64,000 nucleotides of DNA from Azoarcus_F sp048158365 (GTDB taxonomy: Bacteria > Pseudomonadota > Gammaproteobacteria > Burkholderiales > Rhodocyclaceae). The notes beneath the pieces are model-generated. The model searched no databases, was not told the DNA's origin, and saw nothing but the letters and a program-made list of their open reading frames with translations. A program made the translations under genes and the position numbers. Below are positions 17,135-25,161 of the stretch, piece by piece. How positions within the stretch are numbered: the first letter of the stretch is position 1; each line of letters begins with the position of its first letter. The DNA lies in assembly GCA_048158365.1 (NCBI GenBank), contig JBLLNL010000005.1; one strand, given 5' to 3'.

Positions 17135-17920
17135 ATGTGGGGCGATGGGAGCGCCGGGGTGCAGGATGCGCCGAAGCACGTGACATTCGGCGGCGCTGCA
17201 CTCGTGATCACCTGCGAGCACGGTGGCAACCGCATTCCCGCGTCCTATCGCGCGCTGTTTGCGCCTCACCGGGCCTTGCTCGCGTCCCATCGCGGCTTCG
17301 ACGCCGGCGCGCTGGTCATGGCACGGGCGCTCGCGGCGGCATTCGAAGTACCGCTGCTGTCGGCGACGGTCAGCCGCCTGCTGGTCGACCTGAACCGTTC
17401 GGTCGGGCATCCGCATCTGCATTTCGAGCCGGTCCTCGAATTGCCCGGTCCCCGGCGGCAGCGCATCCTGAAGCGTCACTACCGGCCGTATCGCAGCCAG
17501 GCCGAGCAGCTGATGGACGACGCGATCGCCGCACACGGGCGCGTCATCCACCTGTCCTGCCACAGTTTCACGCCGGAGCTGCACGGCGAACGGCGAACCG
17601 CCGACATCGGCCTGCTCTATGATCCGGCCAGACCGGGCGAGAGGGCGCTGTGCGCGCGCTGGAAGCGCGCGCTCGAGACCCATGCGCCCGAGCTCGCGGT
17701 GCGGCGCAATTATCCCTATGCGGGCCGCAACGATGGCCTGACCGCGTGGCTGCGCAAGCACCATCCGCCCGAGGCCTATGTCGGCATCGAACTCGAACTG
17801 AACCAGAAGCACATCACGCGCACGACGCGCCAATGGGCCGCGCTGCGCGAGGTGGTGATCTCGTCCCTGCAGCGCGCGCTGGCCAGCGACGGCGACCATG
17901 CGGCCACGCGCACCACCTGA
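17135..17920 (+). CDS. N-formylglutamate amidohydrolase family protein
   Basis: Starting at ATG 17135, 8 nt after the anbu stop, the product is 261 aa. LVITCEHGGNRIP near residue 22 and the later HLSCHSFTPE match the FGase family, zinc-dependent amidohydrolases related to HutG-type deformylases. Asp/Glu/His-rich segments (SHRGFDAGA, VGIELELNQ) are kept. There is no histidine-degradation gene nearby, so the true substrate is probably not N-formylglutamate. Position between Anbu and a transglutaminase-like protein suggests a role in peptide or amide processing. Confidence 0.78.
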   Translation: MWGDGSAGVQDAPKHVTFGGAALVITCEHGGNRIPASYRALFAPHRALLASHRGFDAGALVMARALAAAFEVPLLSATVSRLLVDLNRSVGHPHLHFEPVLELPGPRRQRILKRHYRPYRSQAEQLMDDAIAAHGRVIHLSCHSFTPELHGERRTADIGLLYDPARPGERALCARWKRALETHAPELAVRRNYPYAGRNDGLTAWLRKHHPPEAYVGIELELNQKHITRTTRQWAALREVVISSLQRALASDGDHAATRTT

Positions 17921-17979
17921 TCCATCGAATCGCGATGCGCGGTCTCCGAACCGGCGCGTCGCACAAAAGGAGTGTCAAC

Positions 17980-18801
17980 ATGAAGATCCGCATAGGCTTT
18001 GACCTGGTATACGACTGCCCGCAGCCGACGCCGATGATCCTGACGCTGAACGTGCATTACACGCGGGCTTCGGACCTGCTCGCGCCGGACCATCTGATCG
18101 CCGATCCGCCGGTCCCGATGTCGGCGTATCGCGACGGTTTCGGCAACTGGTGTACCCGTATCGTCGCCCCTGCGGGCCTGCTGCGCCTGTCCACCGATAC
18201 GGTGGTGCGCGACACCGGGCTGCCGGATGTGGTCGTGCCGCAGGCGCGCCAGATGCCGGTGCAGGCGCTGCCCGACGATACGCTGCAGTTCCTGCTCGGA
18301 AGCCGGTATTGCGAGACGGATCGCCTGTCGGACATCGCGTGGTCCCTGTTCGGCAATGCGCCGGAGGGCTGGGCGCGGGTACAGGCGATCTGCGACCATG
18401 TTCATAACCATATCGAATTCGGCTATCAGCATGCGCGATCGACCAGGTCGGCCTGGGAGGTCTTCCATGAGCGGGTCGGAGTCTGTCGCGACTACGCGCA
18501 TCTGGCGATCGCATTCTGTCGCTGCATGAACATCCCGGCGCGCTATTGCACCGGCTACCTCGGCGACATCGGCATGCCGCCGCCCTATGGGGTGATGGAT
18601 TTCGCCGGCTGGTTCGAGGCCTACCTGGATGGGCAGTGGTACACCTTCGACGCGCGCAACAACATGCCGCGCATCGGGCGGGTCCTGATCGCGCGGGGCC
18701 GCGACGCCGCCGACGTGCCGATCAGCAATGCCTTCGGTCCCAACATCCTGCAACGCTTCGAGGTGCGCACCGACGAGGTCGTCGACACGCCGAACGCCTG
18801 A
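17980..18801 (+). CDS. Transglutaminase-like cysteine peptidase
   Basis: The 273-aa product starts MKIRIGFDLVYDCPQPTPMI, with an AAAGGAG box upstream. Its transglutaminase core carries Cys169 (GVCRDYAHLA) and Asp224 (YTFDARNN). At the usual His position before AWFE the sequence reads DFAGWFEAYL, so the canonical catalytic His is not seen (Ala209). Some members of this subgroup also show other residues there. The conserved tail IGRVLIARGRDAADV is typical. Such genes commonly accompany Anbu. Hydrolase or transferase activity cannot be decided from sequence. Confidence 0.82.
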   Translation: MKIRIGFDLVYDCPQPTPMILTLNVHYTRASDLLAPDHLIADPPVPMSAYRDGFGNWCTRIVAPAGLLRLSTDTVVRDTGLPDVVVPQARQMPVQALPDDTLQFLLGSRYCETDRLSDIAWSLFGNAPEGWARVQAICDHVHNHIEFGYQHARSTRSAWEVFHERVGVCRDYAHLAIAFCRCMNIPARYCTGYLGDIGMPPPYGVMDFAGWFEAYLDGQWYTFDARNNMPRIGRVLIARGRDAADVPISNAFGPNILQRFEVRTDEVVDTPNA

Positions 18802-18811
18802 ACCCGATCGC

Positions 18812-20014
18812 CTACAGCGTTGGATCGAACAAGCGGACCTGGTTGCGTCCGGCCGACTTGGCCTGGTAGAGGGCCCGGTCGGCTTGCTTGAGCAGGTCCT
18901 CGACGCTCTCCCCCGGTCCGAACAGGCGCACGCCGATGCTGGTGGTGCATTGAAACTCGACGCCCCCGGCAGCGACCCGGTGCGCAATCGTGCGGTTCAA
19001 CTTGTCACCGATCTGCTCGGCGAGCACGGCCGCGGTATGCTCGGACATGTCCAGCCCTTCCAGGATCATCACGAACTCGTCCCCGCCGATGCGTGCCACG
19101 GTATCGCCCTCGCGCAGCGTACTGCGCAGGCGCTGCGCGATCTCGATCAAAAACTGGTCGCCCGCATCATGACCGTGCGCGTCGTTCAGCGCCTTGAAGT
19201 TGTCGAGATCCAGAAACAGGATCGCGCCATACAGCCCGTTGCGCCTGCTGGCCGCGACCGCGTGCGCCAGGCGATCCTGAAACAGACGGTGGTTGGGCAA
19301 TTGGGTGAGCGAGTCGTGATGCGCCAGACGTTGCATCTCGGCCGCAGCCGTGCTTTGCTCGGTGTTGTCGAAGAGTGCGATCCGCATCATCGCAGGGCAG
19401 TCGGGTCGATCCGTTGTCATGCAGTGAAGTTGAGCCGTAAACTGCAATCCGGCGGCGTTCCTGAGCAGCAGCTCGAGATCCGGAAACGGCGCGCCGGGCG
19501 CCTGCCATGCTGCGTCTGCATGCCTGTGCCAGCGATCGAGGTCGTGCGGAGCAATGAAGCGGTCGAGGCGTTGCTCGACCAGTTCCGACCGGGACACGCC
19601 GAGCCCGCGGGCTGCGGCGAAATTCGCTTCGGTGATATGGCCGTCACGCGAGACCGTGATATAGGCCACCGGTGCGCAGTCGAACAGGTCGATGTAGCGG
19701 TCACGCGCGACTTCCAGCGCGAGCTGGGTCTTCCTGAGCGCCTCGTTCTGCATCTGCAGTTCGATCTGATGCACCTGCAGCTCGTGCAGCAAGGCCCTGT
19801 CCTGCGGGACGGGCTCGTCTGACGCTGGGGCGGCGTGACGCACCTGCGCCTCGGCGGCGGTTCTCAGTGCGTTCCGCCGTGCATTCCTGTCGCTTTGATC
19901 GTCAGCCACCGGTCCTTGTCCCCGCATATCACGGTCGAGCGCTCCTGGCGGAGTCATGCGCGTGAAGTTGTGCAAACCGGGTTCCAGGTAATGGGTGGAT
20001 TTCTGATGCCGCAT
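18812..20014 (-). CDS. PAS-GGDEF diguanylate cyclase
   Basis: From ATG 20014 (GGGAG box) the product is 400 aa. It contains a LLHELQVHQIELQMQNEALR helix, a PAS domain, and a GGDEF domain with an intact active site IGGDEF. An RxxD inhibitory site (REGD) precedes GGDEF by five residues. It should make cyclic di-GMP and be product-inhibited. The helix plus PAS module closely resembles that of the Crp-PAS protein at 11695-12993. It is convergent with the transglutaminase gene (stops about 10 nt apart) and divergent from the glycine-zipper gene across a 396-nt gap with TGTTCG-type sites. Confidence 0.88.
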   Translation of the reverse strand: MRHQKSTHYLEPGLHNFTRMTPPGALDRDMRGQGPVADDQSDRNARRNALRTAAEAQVRHAAPASDEPVPQDRALLHELQVHQIELQMQNEALRKTQLALEVARDRYIDLFDCAPVAYITVSRDGHITEANFAAARGLGVSRSELVEQRLDRFIAPHDLDRWHRHADAAWQAPGAPFPDLELLLRNAAGLQFTAQLHCMTTDRPDCPAMMRIALFDNTEQSTAAAEMQRLAHHDSLTQLPNHRLFQDRLAHAVAASRRNGLYGAILFLDLDNFKALNDAHGHDAGDQFLIEIAQRLRSTLREGDTVARIGGDEFVMILEGLDMSEHTAAVLAEQIGDKLNRTIAHRVAAGGVEFQCTTSIGVRLFGPGESVEDLLKQADRALYQAKSAGRNQVRLFDPTL

Positions 20015-20127
20015 GGTCGGTGCTCCCGCTATACCCGTCGTCATTGCTGCGGGCCTGTCCATCGTGCGTTGCCGTGACGGCGCTCCATCATCGAGGGCTG
20101 AGCCTACGCAGCCGGGTGCGGGGCGTC

Positions 20128-20143
20128 TGTTCGCTTCCTAACA
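20128..20143. promoter_or_regulatory. TGTTCG-N4-CTAACA near-copy of the palindrome
   Basis: TGTTCG-CTTC-CTAACA differs from the consensus at one position. It lies 114 nt upstream of the GGDEF start and 268 nt upstream of the glycine-zipper start. Confidence 0.5.
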
Positions 20144-20234
20144 AAGTTCCGTGCCGCGCCCGGCGTCGTTGCGCGGGACGAACGAATCGCAGGCGTCGCA
20201 GCAGCGATGAGGGTCGGCTCGGGCCGATCCGGTC

Positions 20235-20250
20235 GGAGCGCTGGCGCACA
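20235..20250. promoter_or_regulatory. Weaker near-copy of the palindrome
   Basis: GGAGCG-CTGG-CGCACA, followed by GAC, has a perfect right arm and a degenerate left arm. It lies 161 nt upstream of the glycine-zipper start. Confidence 0.35.
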
Positions 20251-20410
20251 GACGGCGCCGGTCCGGATCGCCATGCTGATTGCAGATCGATCCAATCCAC
20301 GGCCATCGTGCAGTGCCTGTCGGCTGACAAGCCCGGGTGGCCGCGGTGACCTCGACCCGTAGCCGCAGCATCGCGCGGTTGCCCATTCAGTTCCTGCGAA
20401 GAGGATCATC

Positions 20411-20995
20411 ATGAAATCGAACAACCTGATCGGCCCCGCGCTCGGCCTGCTGGCCGCCCTGACACTGGCGGCATGCGGCACGATGAACGACCCGTTGTAT
20501 GGTGGCAGCACGACGCCCGCGTCCCAGGTCGGCACGTCGGGCGGCAGTTATCCAGCCACGACCTATCCTTCCGGCACCTATCCGGTGACGACACAGCCGG
20601 CCGACACTTATCCGACCCAGACCTACTCCGGATACGGCGTGGTGCATTCGGTCGAGCGGGTCAGCCAGGCGCCGACCGTCACCGGTGGCGGTGGTAGCGG
20701 CATCGGCCTCGGCACCGTTGCAGGCGCAGTCGTCGGCGGGCTGATCGGCAGCCAGATCGGATCCGGAAGCGGCACCACCGCTGCGACGGTGGTCGGCGCG
20801 GCGGGCGGCGCCTATGTCGGTCACGAGATCGAGAACCGTCAACAGGCACAACAGGTGCAGGCCCAGCCCGATGTGCTCAAGATCACGGTGCGCATGGAGG
20901 ACGGATCGTATCAGGACTTGCTGCAGCCACTCGACGCCGACTTCCGGGTCGGTGACCGGGTGCGGGTCGGAGACGGCGTTCTGCAGCGCTACTGA
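20411..20995 (+). CDS. Glycine-zipper (2TM) outer-membrane lipoprotein
   Basis: The 194-aa product has a lipoprotein signal with lipobox LAAC (Cys22). A Thr/Tyr/Pro-rich linker follows (about 35-75), then a glycine zipper (GTVAGAVVGGLIGSQIGSGS, about 101-120, continuing GAAGGAYVGHEIENRQ). The C-terminus (ITVRMEDGSYQDLLQP) resembles SlyB/PcP-type lipoproteins. These sit in the outer membrane and are often envelope-stress responsive. It is monocistronic. Two TGTTCG-type sites lie upstream. Confidence 0.82.
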   Translation: MKSNNLIGPALGLLAALTLAACGTMNDPLYGGSTTPASQVGTSGGSYPATTYPSGTYPVTTQPADTYPTQTYSGYGVVHSVERVSQAPTVTGGGGSGIGLGTVAGAVVGGLIGSQIGSGSGTTAATVVGAAGGAYVGHEIENRQQAQQVQAQPDVLKITVRMEDGSYQDLLQPLDADFRVGDRVRVGDGVLQRY

Positions 20996-21123
20996 ACAGT
21001 GGGAGGCCCTCCCGCAGCACATGCGACCAACAAGTCAGTGCATGGCCGCTACGAGGCAGGGCCGAAGGCCGGGCGTGATGCGAGCTGCGTGAAGAATGCA
21101 TGGCAGAATGCATAGCAGTACTA

Positions 21124-21139
21124 TGTTCGACACCGAACA
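21124..21139. promoter_or_regulatory. TGTTCG-N4-CGAACA palindrome upstream of the N-ATPase operon
   Basis: TGTTCG-ACAC-CGAACA, followed by GAC, lies 90 nt before the first small gene of the operon. Its 20-bp context CTATGTTCGACACCGAACAG is identical to that at 15694-15713. Confidence 0.78.
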
Positions 21140-21228
21140 GACGGACACGATCTCCAAGCTTAGTTTTAAACTTTTGGGGACGTTATCAGTCGGGACGTTC
21201 GAGATCCTGCAGTCATCGGAGAGCGCCA

Positions 21229-21402
21229 ATGAGGGGTAGCAAGCCGCTCATCGTGATTCTGCCAGCCGTGCCGACCGCCCTGGGCGACATGAAAGGCGGG
21301 CGGACGCCCGATCGGTTCTGGTTGCGAACGATCCGCAAGATGCTCGTGCCGTTGACCCTGGGCATCGCGCTGGTGCTGGGCCTGGACTGGGCGCTGAGGT
21401 GA
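21229..21402 (+). CDS. Small TM protein leading the N-ATPase operon
   Basis: The 57-aa product begins MRGSKPLIVILPAVPTALGD and ends with a TM helix (about 39-56). It has a GGAGA box, and its stop overlaps the GTG start of atpD (GTGA), implying translational coupling. No family was recognised. The position suggests an assembly or membrane-recruiting role for the ATPase, but that is inference. Confidence 0.6.
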   Translation: MRGSKPLIVILPAVPTALGDMKGGRTPDRFWLRTIRKMLVPLTLGIALVLGLDWALR

Positions 21403-22910
21403 GCATCGTTTCGAACGAAGCCTTGGACCGTTCCGGGGCGGATAAGCCACCTGACGGTGGTGGTGACGGCGTCGTGGTGGCGGTACGCGGCAGCGTGGTC
21501 GATGTGCGCTTCGACGCAGGCCTGCCGGCCATCCATTCGCTGCTCAGGGCCGGCGAGCAAGGCCAGATCGCGATCGAGGTGCTGAGTCAGCTCGATGCGC
21601 AGCAGGTGCGCTGTATCGCCCTCACGCCTACTCAGGGACTGGCGCGCGGCATGCCGGTGATCCACACCGGCGGGCCGTTGCGCGCACCGGTCGGCAAGGG
21701 CATCCTGTCCCGCATGTTCGACGTGTTCGGCCATCCGATCGACCGCCAGCCACCGCCGCAGGACGTGGCATGGCGCTCGGTGCATCGGCCACCGCCCCCG
21801 CTGGCCAGGCGCTCCACCCGTTCCGAAATCTTCGAGACCGGGATCAAGCTCATCGATGTGCTGGTGCCGCTGGAACGCGGCGGCAAGGCCGGCCTGTTCG
21901 GCGGTGCCGGTGTGGGCAAGACGGTACTGCTGACCGAGATGATTCACAACATGGTCGCCCACCATCAGGGCGTGAGCATATTCTGCGGTATCGGCGAGCG
22001 GTCGCGCGAAGGCGAGGAGCTCTACCGCGAGATGACCGAGGCTGGTGTGCTGCCCAACATGGTGATGGTGTTCGGCCAGATGAATGAGCCGCCGGGCGCA
22101 CGCTTTCGCGTCGGGCACACCGCGCTGACCATGGCCGAGTACTTCCGCGACGACGCGCACCAGGATGTGTTGCTGCTGATCGACAACATCTTCCGCTTCA
22201 TCCAGGCCGGCTCCGAAGTCTCCGGCCTGATGGGTCAGATGCCGTCGCGGCTGGGCTATCAGCCGACCATGGGTACGGAGCTGGCGGGACTGGAGGAGCG
22301 CATCGCCAATACCGACAGTGGCGCGATCACGTCGATACAGGCGGTCTATGTGCCGGCCGACGACTTCACCGATCCCGCGGCGGTGCATACCTTCTCGCAC
22401 CTGTCCGCCTCCATCGTACTGTCGCGCAAGCGCGCCAGCGAGGGCCTTTATCCGGCCATCGACCCGCTTCAATCGAATTCCAGAATGGCCTCGCCCAGCG
22501 TGGTCGGCGAACGCCATTACCGGCTGGCACAGGAGGTGCGCCGCACGCTTGCGCAATACGCCGAGCTGAAGGACATCATCGCGATGCTCGGCCTCGAGCA
22601 GCTGTCGCCCGAGGACCGCAACGTGGTCGGCCGCGCGCGCCGTCTGGAGCGATTCCTGACCCAGCCTTTCTTCACCACCGAGCAGTTCACCGGTCTGAAG
22701 GGCCAGCTCGTCAGTCTCGAAGACGCACTCGACGGTTGCGAGCGCATTCTGGCCGATGAGTTCAAGGACAGCCCTGAAAGGGCGCTGTACATGATCGGGG
22801 CAATCGACCAGGCGAGGATGAAGCAGCGCAGCAACGCGAAGGACGAGGCCGAAGACGGTGCGCCGTGCGCACCGCAACCCGAAGAGGAGGTCGAGCGTGC
22901 CAGCCAATAG
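21399..22910 (+). CDS. atpD: N-type ATPase subunit beta
   Basis: The 503-aa catalytic beta subunit carries the Walker A motif GGAGVGKT (168-175), GERSREGEELYREM after it, and the LLLIDNIFRFIQAGSEVSGL region. The operon order D-C-Q-R-B-E-F-A-G, with beta first and no separate delta gene, is that of N-ATPases, the laterally spread accessory rotary ATPases found beside a normal F-ATPase. The GTG start overlaps the upstream stop. The C-terminal tail after residue 480 is acidic and variable. Regulation by the palindrome at 21124-21139 is inferred. Confidence 0.93.
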   Translation: MSIVSNEALDRSGADKPPDGGGDGVVVAVRGSVVDVRFDAGLPAIHSLLRAGEQGQIAIEVLSQLDAQQVRCIALTPTQGLARGMPVIHTGGPLRAPVGKGILSRMFDVFGHPIDRQPPPQDVAWRSVHRPPPPLARRSTRSEIFETGIKLIDVLVPLERGGKAGLFGGAGVGKTVLLTEMIHNMVAHHQGVSIFCGIGERSREGEELYREMTEAGVLPNMVMVFGQMNEPPGARFRVGHTALTMAEYFRDDAHQDVLLLIDNIFRFIQAGSEVSGLMGQMPSRLGYQPTMGTELAGLEERIANTDSGAITSIQAVYVPADDFTDPAAVHTFSHLSASIVLSRKRASEGLYPAIDPLQSNSRMASPSVVGERHYRLAQEVRRTLAQYAELKDIIAMLGLEQLSPEDRNVVGRARRLERFLTQPFFTTEQFTGLKGQLVSLEDALDGCERILADEFKDSPERALYMIGAIDQARMKQRSNAKDEAEDGAPCAPQPEEEVERASQ

Positions 22911-23301
22911 CATGAGCCTCAAGGTTCTGCTGCCGTTCCGCACCTTCGTCGAGGAAACCGGTGTGCTGCGGATCGTGGCCGAGACGCGCGCAGGGTCCAT
23001 GGGTCTGCTGCCGCGCCGGCGCGACTGCATCGCGGTGTTGCAGCCCGGCATCCTGATATTCGAGAGCGAGGCGAGGGGTGAAGTGTATGTGGCCGTCGAT
23101 CAGGGCGTGCTGGTCAAGACCGGTCCCGAAGTGCGGGTTTCGGTGCGGCGCGCGATCATGGGAACCCAGCTGGCCGAGTTGCGCGATGCGGTCGAAGAAG
23201 CTTTCCTGACGCTCGACGAGCAGGAGCGCAGCGCACACCTGGCCATGGCAAAACTGGAAAGCGGCTTCCTGCGTCGTTTTGCGAGTTTTCGCGATGAGTG
23301 A
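22897..23301 (+). CDS. atpC: N-type ATPase subunit epsilon
   Basis: The GTG start at 22897 is 6 nt after an AGGAGG box and overlaps the end of atpD, giving 134 aa (an ATG at 22912 would give 129). The N-terminal beta-sandwich (SLKVLLPFRTFVEETGVLRI, GSMGLLPRRRDCIAVLQPG) is the epsilon/delta-prime fold. A short helical tail follows (EEAFLTLDEQERSAHLAMAK). Epsilon belongs to the central stalk. Confidence 0.88.
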   Translation: MPANSMSLKVLLPFRTFVEETGVLRIVAETRAGSMGLLPRRRDCIAVLQPGILIFESEARGEVYVAVDQGVLVKTGPEVRVSVRRAIMGTQLAELRDAVEEAFLTLDEQERSAHLAMAKLESGFLRRFASFRDE

Positions 23302-23638
23302 CGACCACGACGCGCGCGACAAGGATGCCGACAGGCCGCCGTCACTGGCCGGGCAGATCGGCACGAAGGCCACACGCAAGCTCAGGGCGCAACGCCATGT
23401 CACGCGCACCGTGTGGTTCGGCCTCGGCATGATGGGGCTGGTGGGCTGGTCGGTGGCGGTACCGACGCTGCTGGGCGCCGGCTTCGGCTTGTGGCTGGAC
23501 GAACACCATCCTGCATCGCATTCATGGACACTCACGCTGCTGGTCGTCGGCCTCGTGCTCGGCTGTGTGAATGCGTGGCACTGGATGAGTCGCGAGGACA
23601 GGGAGATACGCACCGAACAGGAGAACGACGATGAATGA
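23294..23638 (+). CDS. atpQ: N-type ATPase accessory protein AtpQ (AtpI-like)
   Basis: The 114-aa product starts MSDDHDARDKDADRPPSL, overlapping the atpC stop (ATGAGTGA). A charged N-terminus precedes two TM helices (about 42-64 and 77-97) with the AtpI-like GAGFGLWLDEH between them. AtpI-type proteins help assemble c-rings. The position after atpC matches the N-ATPase-specific atpQ. Confidence 0.85.
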   Translation: MSDDHDARDKDADRPPSLAGQIGTKATRKLRAQRHVTRTVWFGLGMMGLVGWSVAVPTLLGAGFGLWLDEHHPASHSWTLTLLVVGLVLGCVNAWHWMSREDREIRTEQENDDE

Positions 23639-23993
23639 GACCGTGAGTCTGTTGCTGGCACTGGCCGCCGGCGTCATGCTCGGAGGCTTCTTCTTCGGGG
23701 GTCTGCTATGGACCGTGCGCCATGGTCTGTCGGCCCGTCAGCCGGCGCTGTGGTTTCTGGTCAGCCTGCTGGTGCGCACGCTTACCGTCCTGGCAGGCTT
23801 CTATTACGTTTCCGCGGGTCACTGGCAGCGGATGCTGCTGTGTCTGCTCGGATTCTTCATCGCCCGCCTGATGGTGACGCGGCTGAGCGGACGCACCGCC
23901 ACGGCCGACGATCCCCCTCTCACGCAGCACCTGCATGCGGCTCACGCGGAGCGAAGCTCGATCTCCGATTCACTGAAAGGAAACAGCAAATGA
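23631..23993 (+). CDS. atpR: N-type ATPase accessory protein AtpR
   Basis: The 120-aa product has three TM helices (about 5-28, 38-60, 66-86) and a polar C-terminus. GVMLGGFFFGGLLWTVRHGL and the basic RLMVTRLSGR are typical of AtpR, a subunit found only in N-ATPase operons and proposed to interact with the c subunit. It overlaps atpQ by 8 nt and the next gene by the ATGA motif. Confidence 0.85.
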   Translation: MNETVSLLLALAAGVMLGGFFFGGLLWTVRHGLSARQPALWFLVSLLVRTLTVLAGFYYVSAGHWQRMLLCLLGFFIARLMVTRLSGRTATADDPPLTQHLHAAHAERSSISDSLKGNSK

Positions 23994-25138
23994 CCCTCCT
24001 TACCGACGATTTTGCCGCTGCGCTCGAGGGCGCCGAACCCCCCTGCCTGTCGCTCTACCAGCCCACCCATCGCTCCCATCCCGCCAACCAGCAGGATCCG
24101 ATTCGCTTCCGCAATCTGCTGAAGGCTCTGGAGCAGTCACTGCGGCAACAATACCCCGATGCGGAAATCGCCAGCCTGCTGGCACCGTTCGAGGCCCTCG
24201 CCGACGACGAGACACACTGGAAGCACACGCTGGACGGGCTGGTGGTGTTCGCAGCACCGGGCCTGTTCCAGGTCCTTGCCACCCAGCGCCCGGTCGAGGA
24301 GCTGGTCGTGGTGGCGAACAGCTTCCACACCAAGCCGCTGCGGCGTCTTCTGCAAAGCGCCGGGCGCTACCAGGTGCTGGGATTGAGTCGTGATGCGATC
24401 AGACTTTTCGAAGGCAATCGCGAGGCGCTGGACGAGATCGATCTCGTCACCGGTGTTCCGCGTACGATCACCGAGGCGCTGGGCGACGAACTCACCGACA
24501 AGCATCAGACGGTTGCGTCCTACGGCGGGGCCGGTCCCGGGAGTACACCGATGCACCATGGCCATGGCGGCAAGAGCGACGAGCTGGACGTTGATGGAGA
24601 GCGTTTCTTCCGTGCGGTGGACCATGCGGTTCTCGAGCGCTATTCACAGCCTTCGGGGCTTCCCTTGATCCTCGCCGCGCTGCCCGAGCATCACGCGCTG
24701 TTCCATCGGATCAGCAAGAATCCACATCTGGTCAAGACGAGCGTCACGGTCAACCCCGACGCGGTATCCATCGAGGAACTCCGCGCCCGTGCGTGGGAAG
24801 TCGTCGAGCCTCAGTATCGCGCACGGCTCGCGGCGCTCGGCGAAGTGTTCGGGCGAGCTCGTGCCCATGAACTGGGCAGCGACGATCTCGCCGAGGTTGC
24901 GGCGGCGGCGGCGGCCGGTCGCGTCGAGACACTCCTGATCGAAGCCGATCGACTGGTCCCGGGCCACCTGGACGAGACGACCGGGCAGATCGTCCGGGGC
25001 GAACTCGACGACCCGATGGTGGATGACCTGCTCGACGACCTGGGCGAGATGGTGGCGAGCATGGGGGGTCAGGTGTGGGTGGTTCCGGCCGAGAACATGC
25101 CCGTACCGACCGGTGTTGCCGCGACCTTCCGCTTCTGA
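23990..25138 (+). CDS. baeRF-family protein (bacterial eRF1/Pelota-like) inside the N-ATPase operon
   Basis: The 382-aa product begins MTLLTDDFAAALEGAEPPCL, coupled to atpR by ATGA. PCLSLYQPTHR, RYQVLGLSRDAIRLFEGNRE (about 126-145) and the following RTITEALGDEL are features of the bacterial archaeo-eukaryotic release factor (baeRF) families. A His/Gly-rich loop MHHGHGGKSDELDVD lies about residue 185. The C-terminus has the eL30-like ETLLIEADRLVPGHLDE pattern. baeRF proteins are predicted to act on ribosomes, for example in stalled-complex release. No GGQ tripeptide is visible. Its presence between atpR and atpB is unexpected; a role in coordinating translation and energy stress is speculation. 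Confidence 0.75.
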   Translation: MTLLTDDFAAALEGAEPPCLSLYQPTHRSHPANQQDPIRFRNLLKALEQSLRQQYPDAEIASLLAPFEALADDETHWKHTLDGLVVFAAPGLFQVLATQRPVEELVVVANSFHTKPLRRLLQSAGRYQVLGLSRDAIRLFEGNREALDEIDLVTGVPRTITEALGDELTDKHQTVASYGGAGPGSTPMHHGHGGKSDELDVDGERFFRAVDHAVLERYSQPSGLPLILAALPEHHALFHRISKNPHLVKTSVTVNPDAVSIEELRARAWEVVEPQYRARLAALGEVFGRARAHELGSDDLAEVAAAAAAGRVETLLIEADRLVPGHLDETTGQIVRGELDDPMVDDLLDDLGEMVASMGGQVWVVPAENMPVPTGVAATFRF

Positions 25139-25161
25139 CCGACAGCCCCCGGCTTGAAACC

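Larger units (their letters stand above)
20015..20410. other. Divergent intergenic region with palindromic sites
   Basis: No gene was seen in this 396-base gap between the GGDEF gene and the glycine-zipper gene. It holds two TGTNCG-N4-CGNACA-like sites, annotated separately. The rest is GC-rich without clear promoter elements. Confidence 0.5.
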
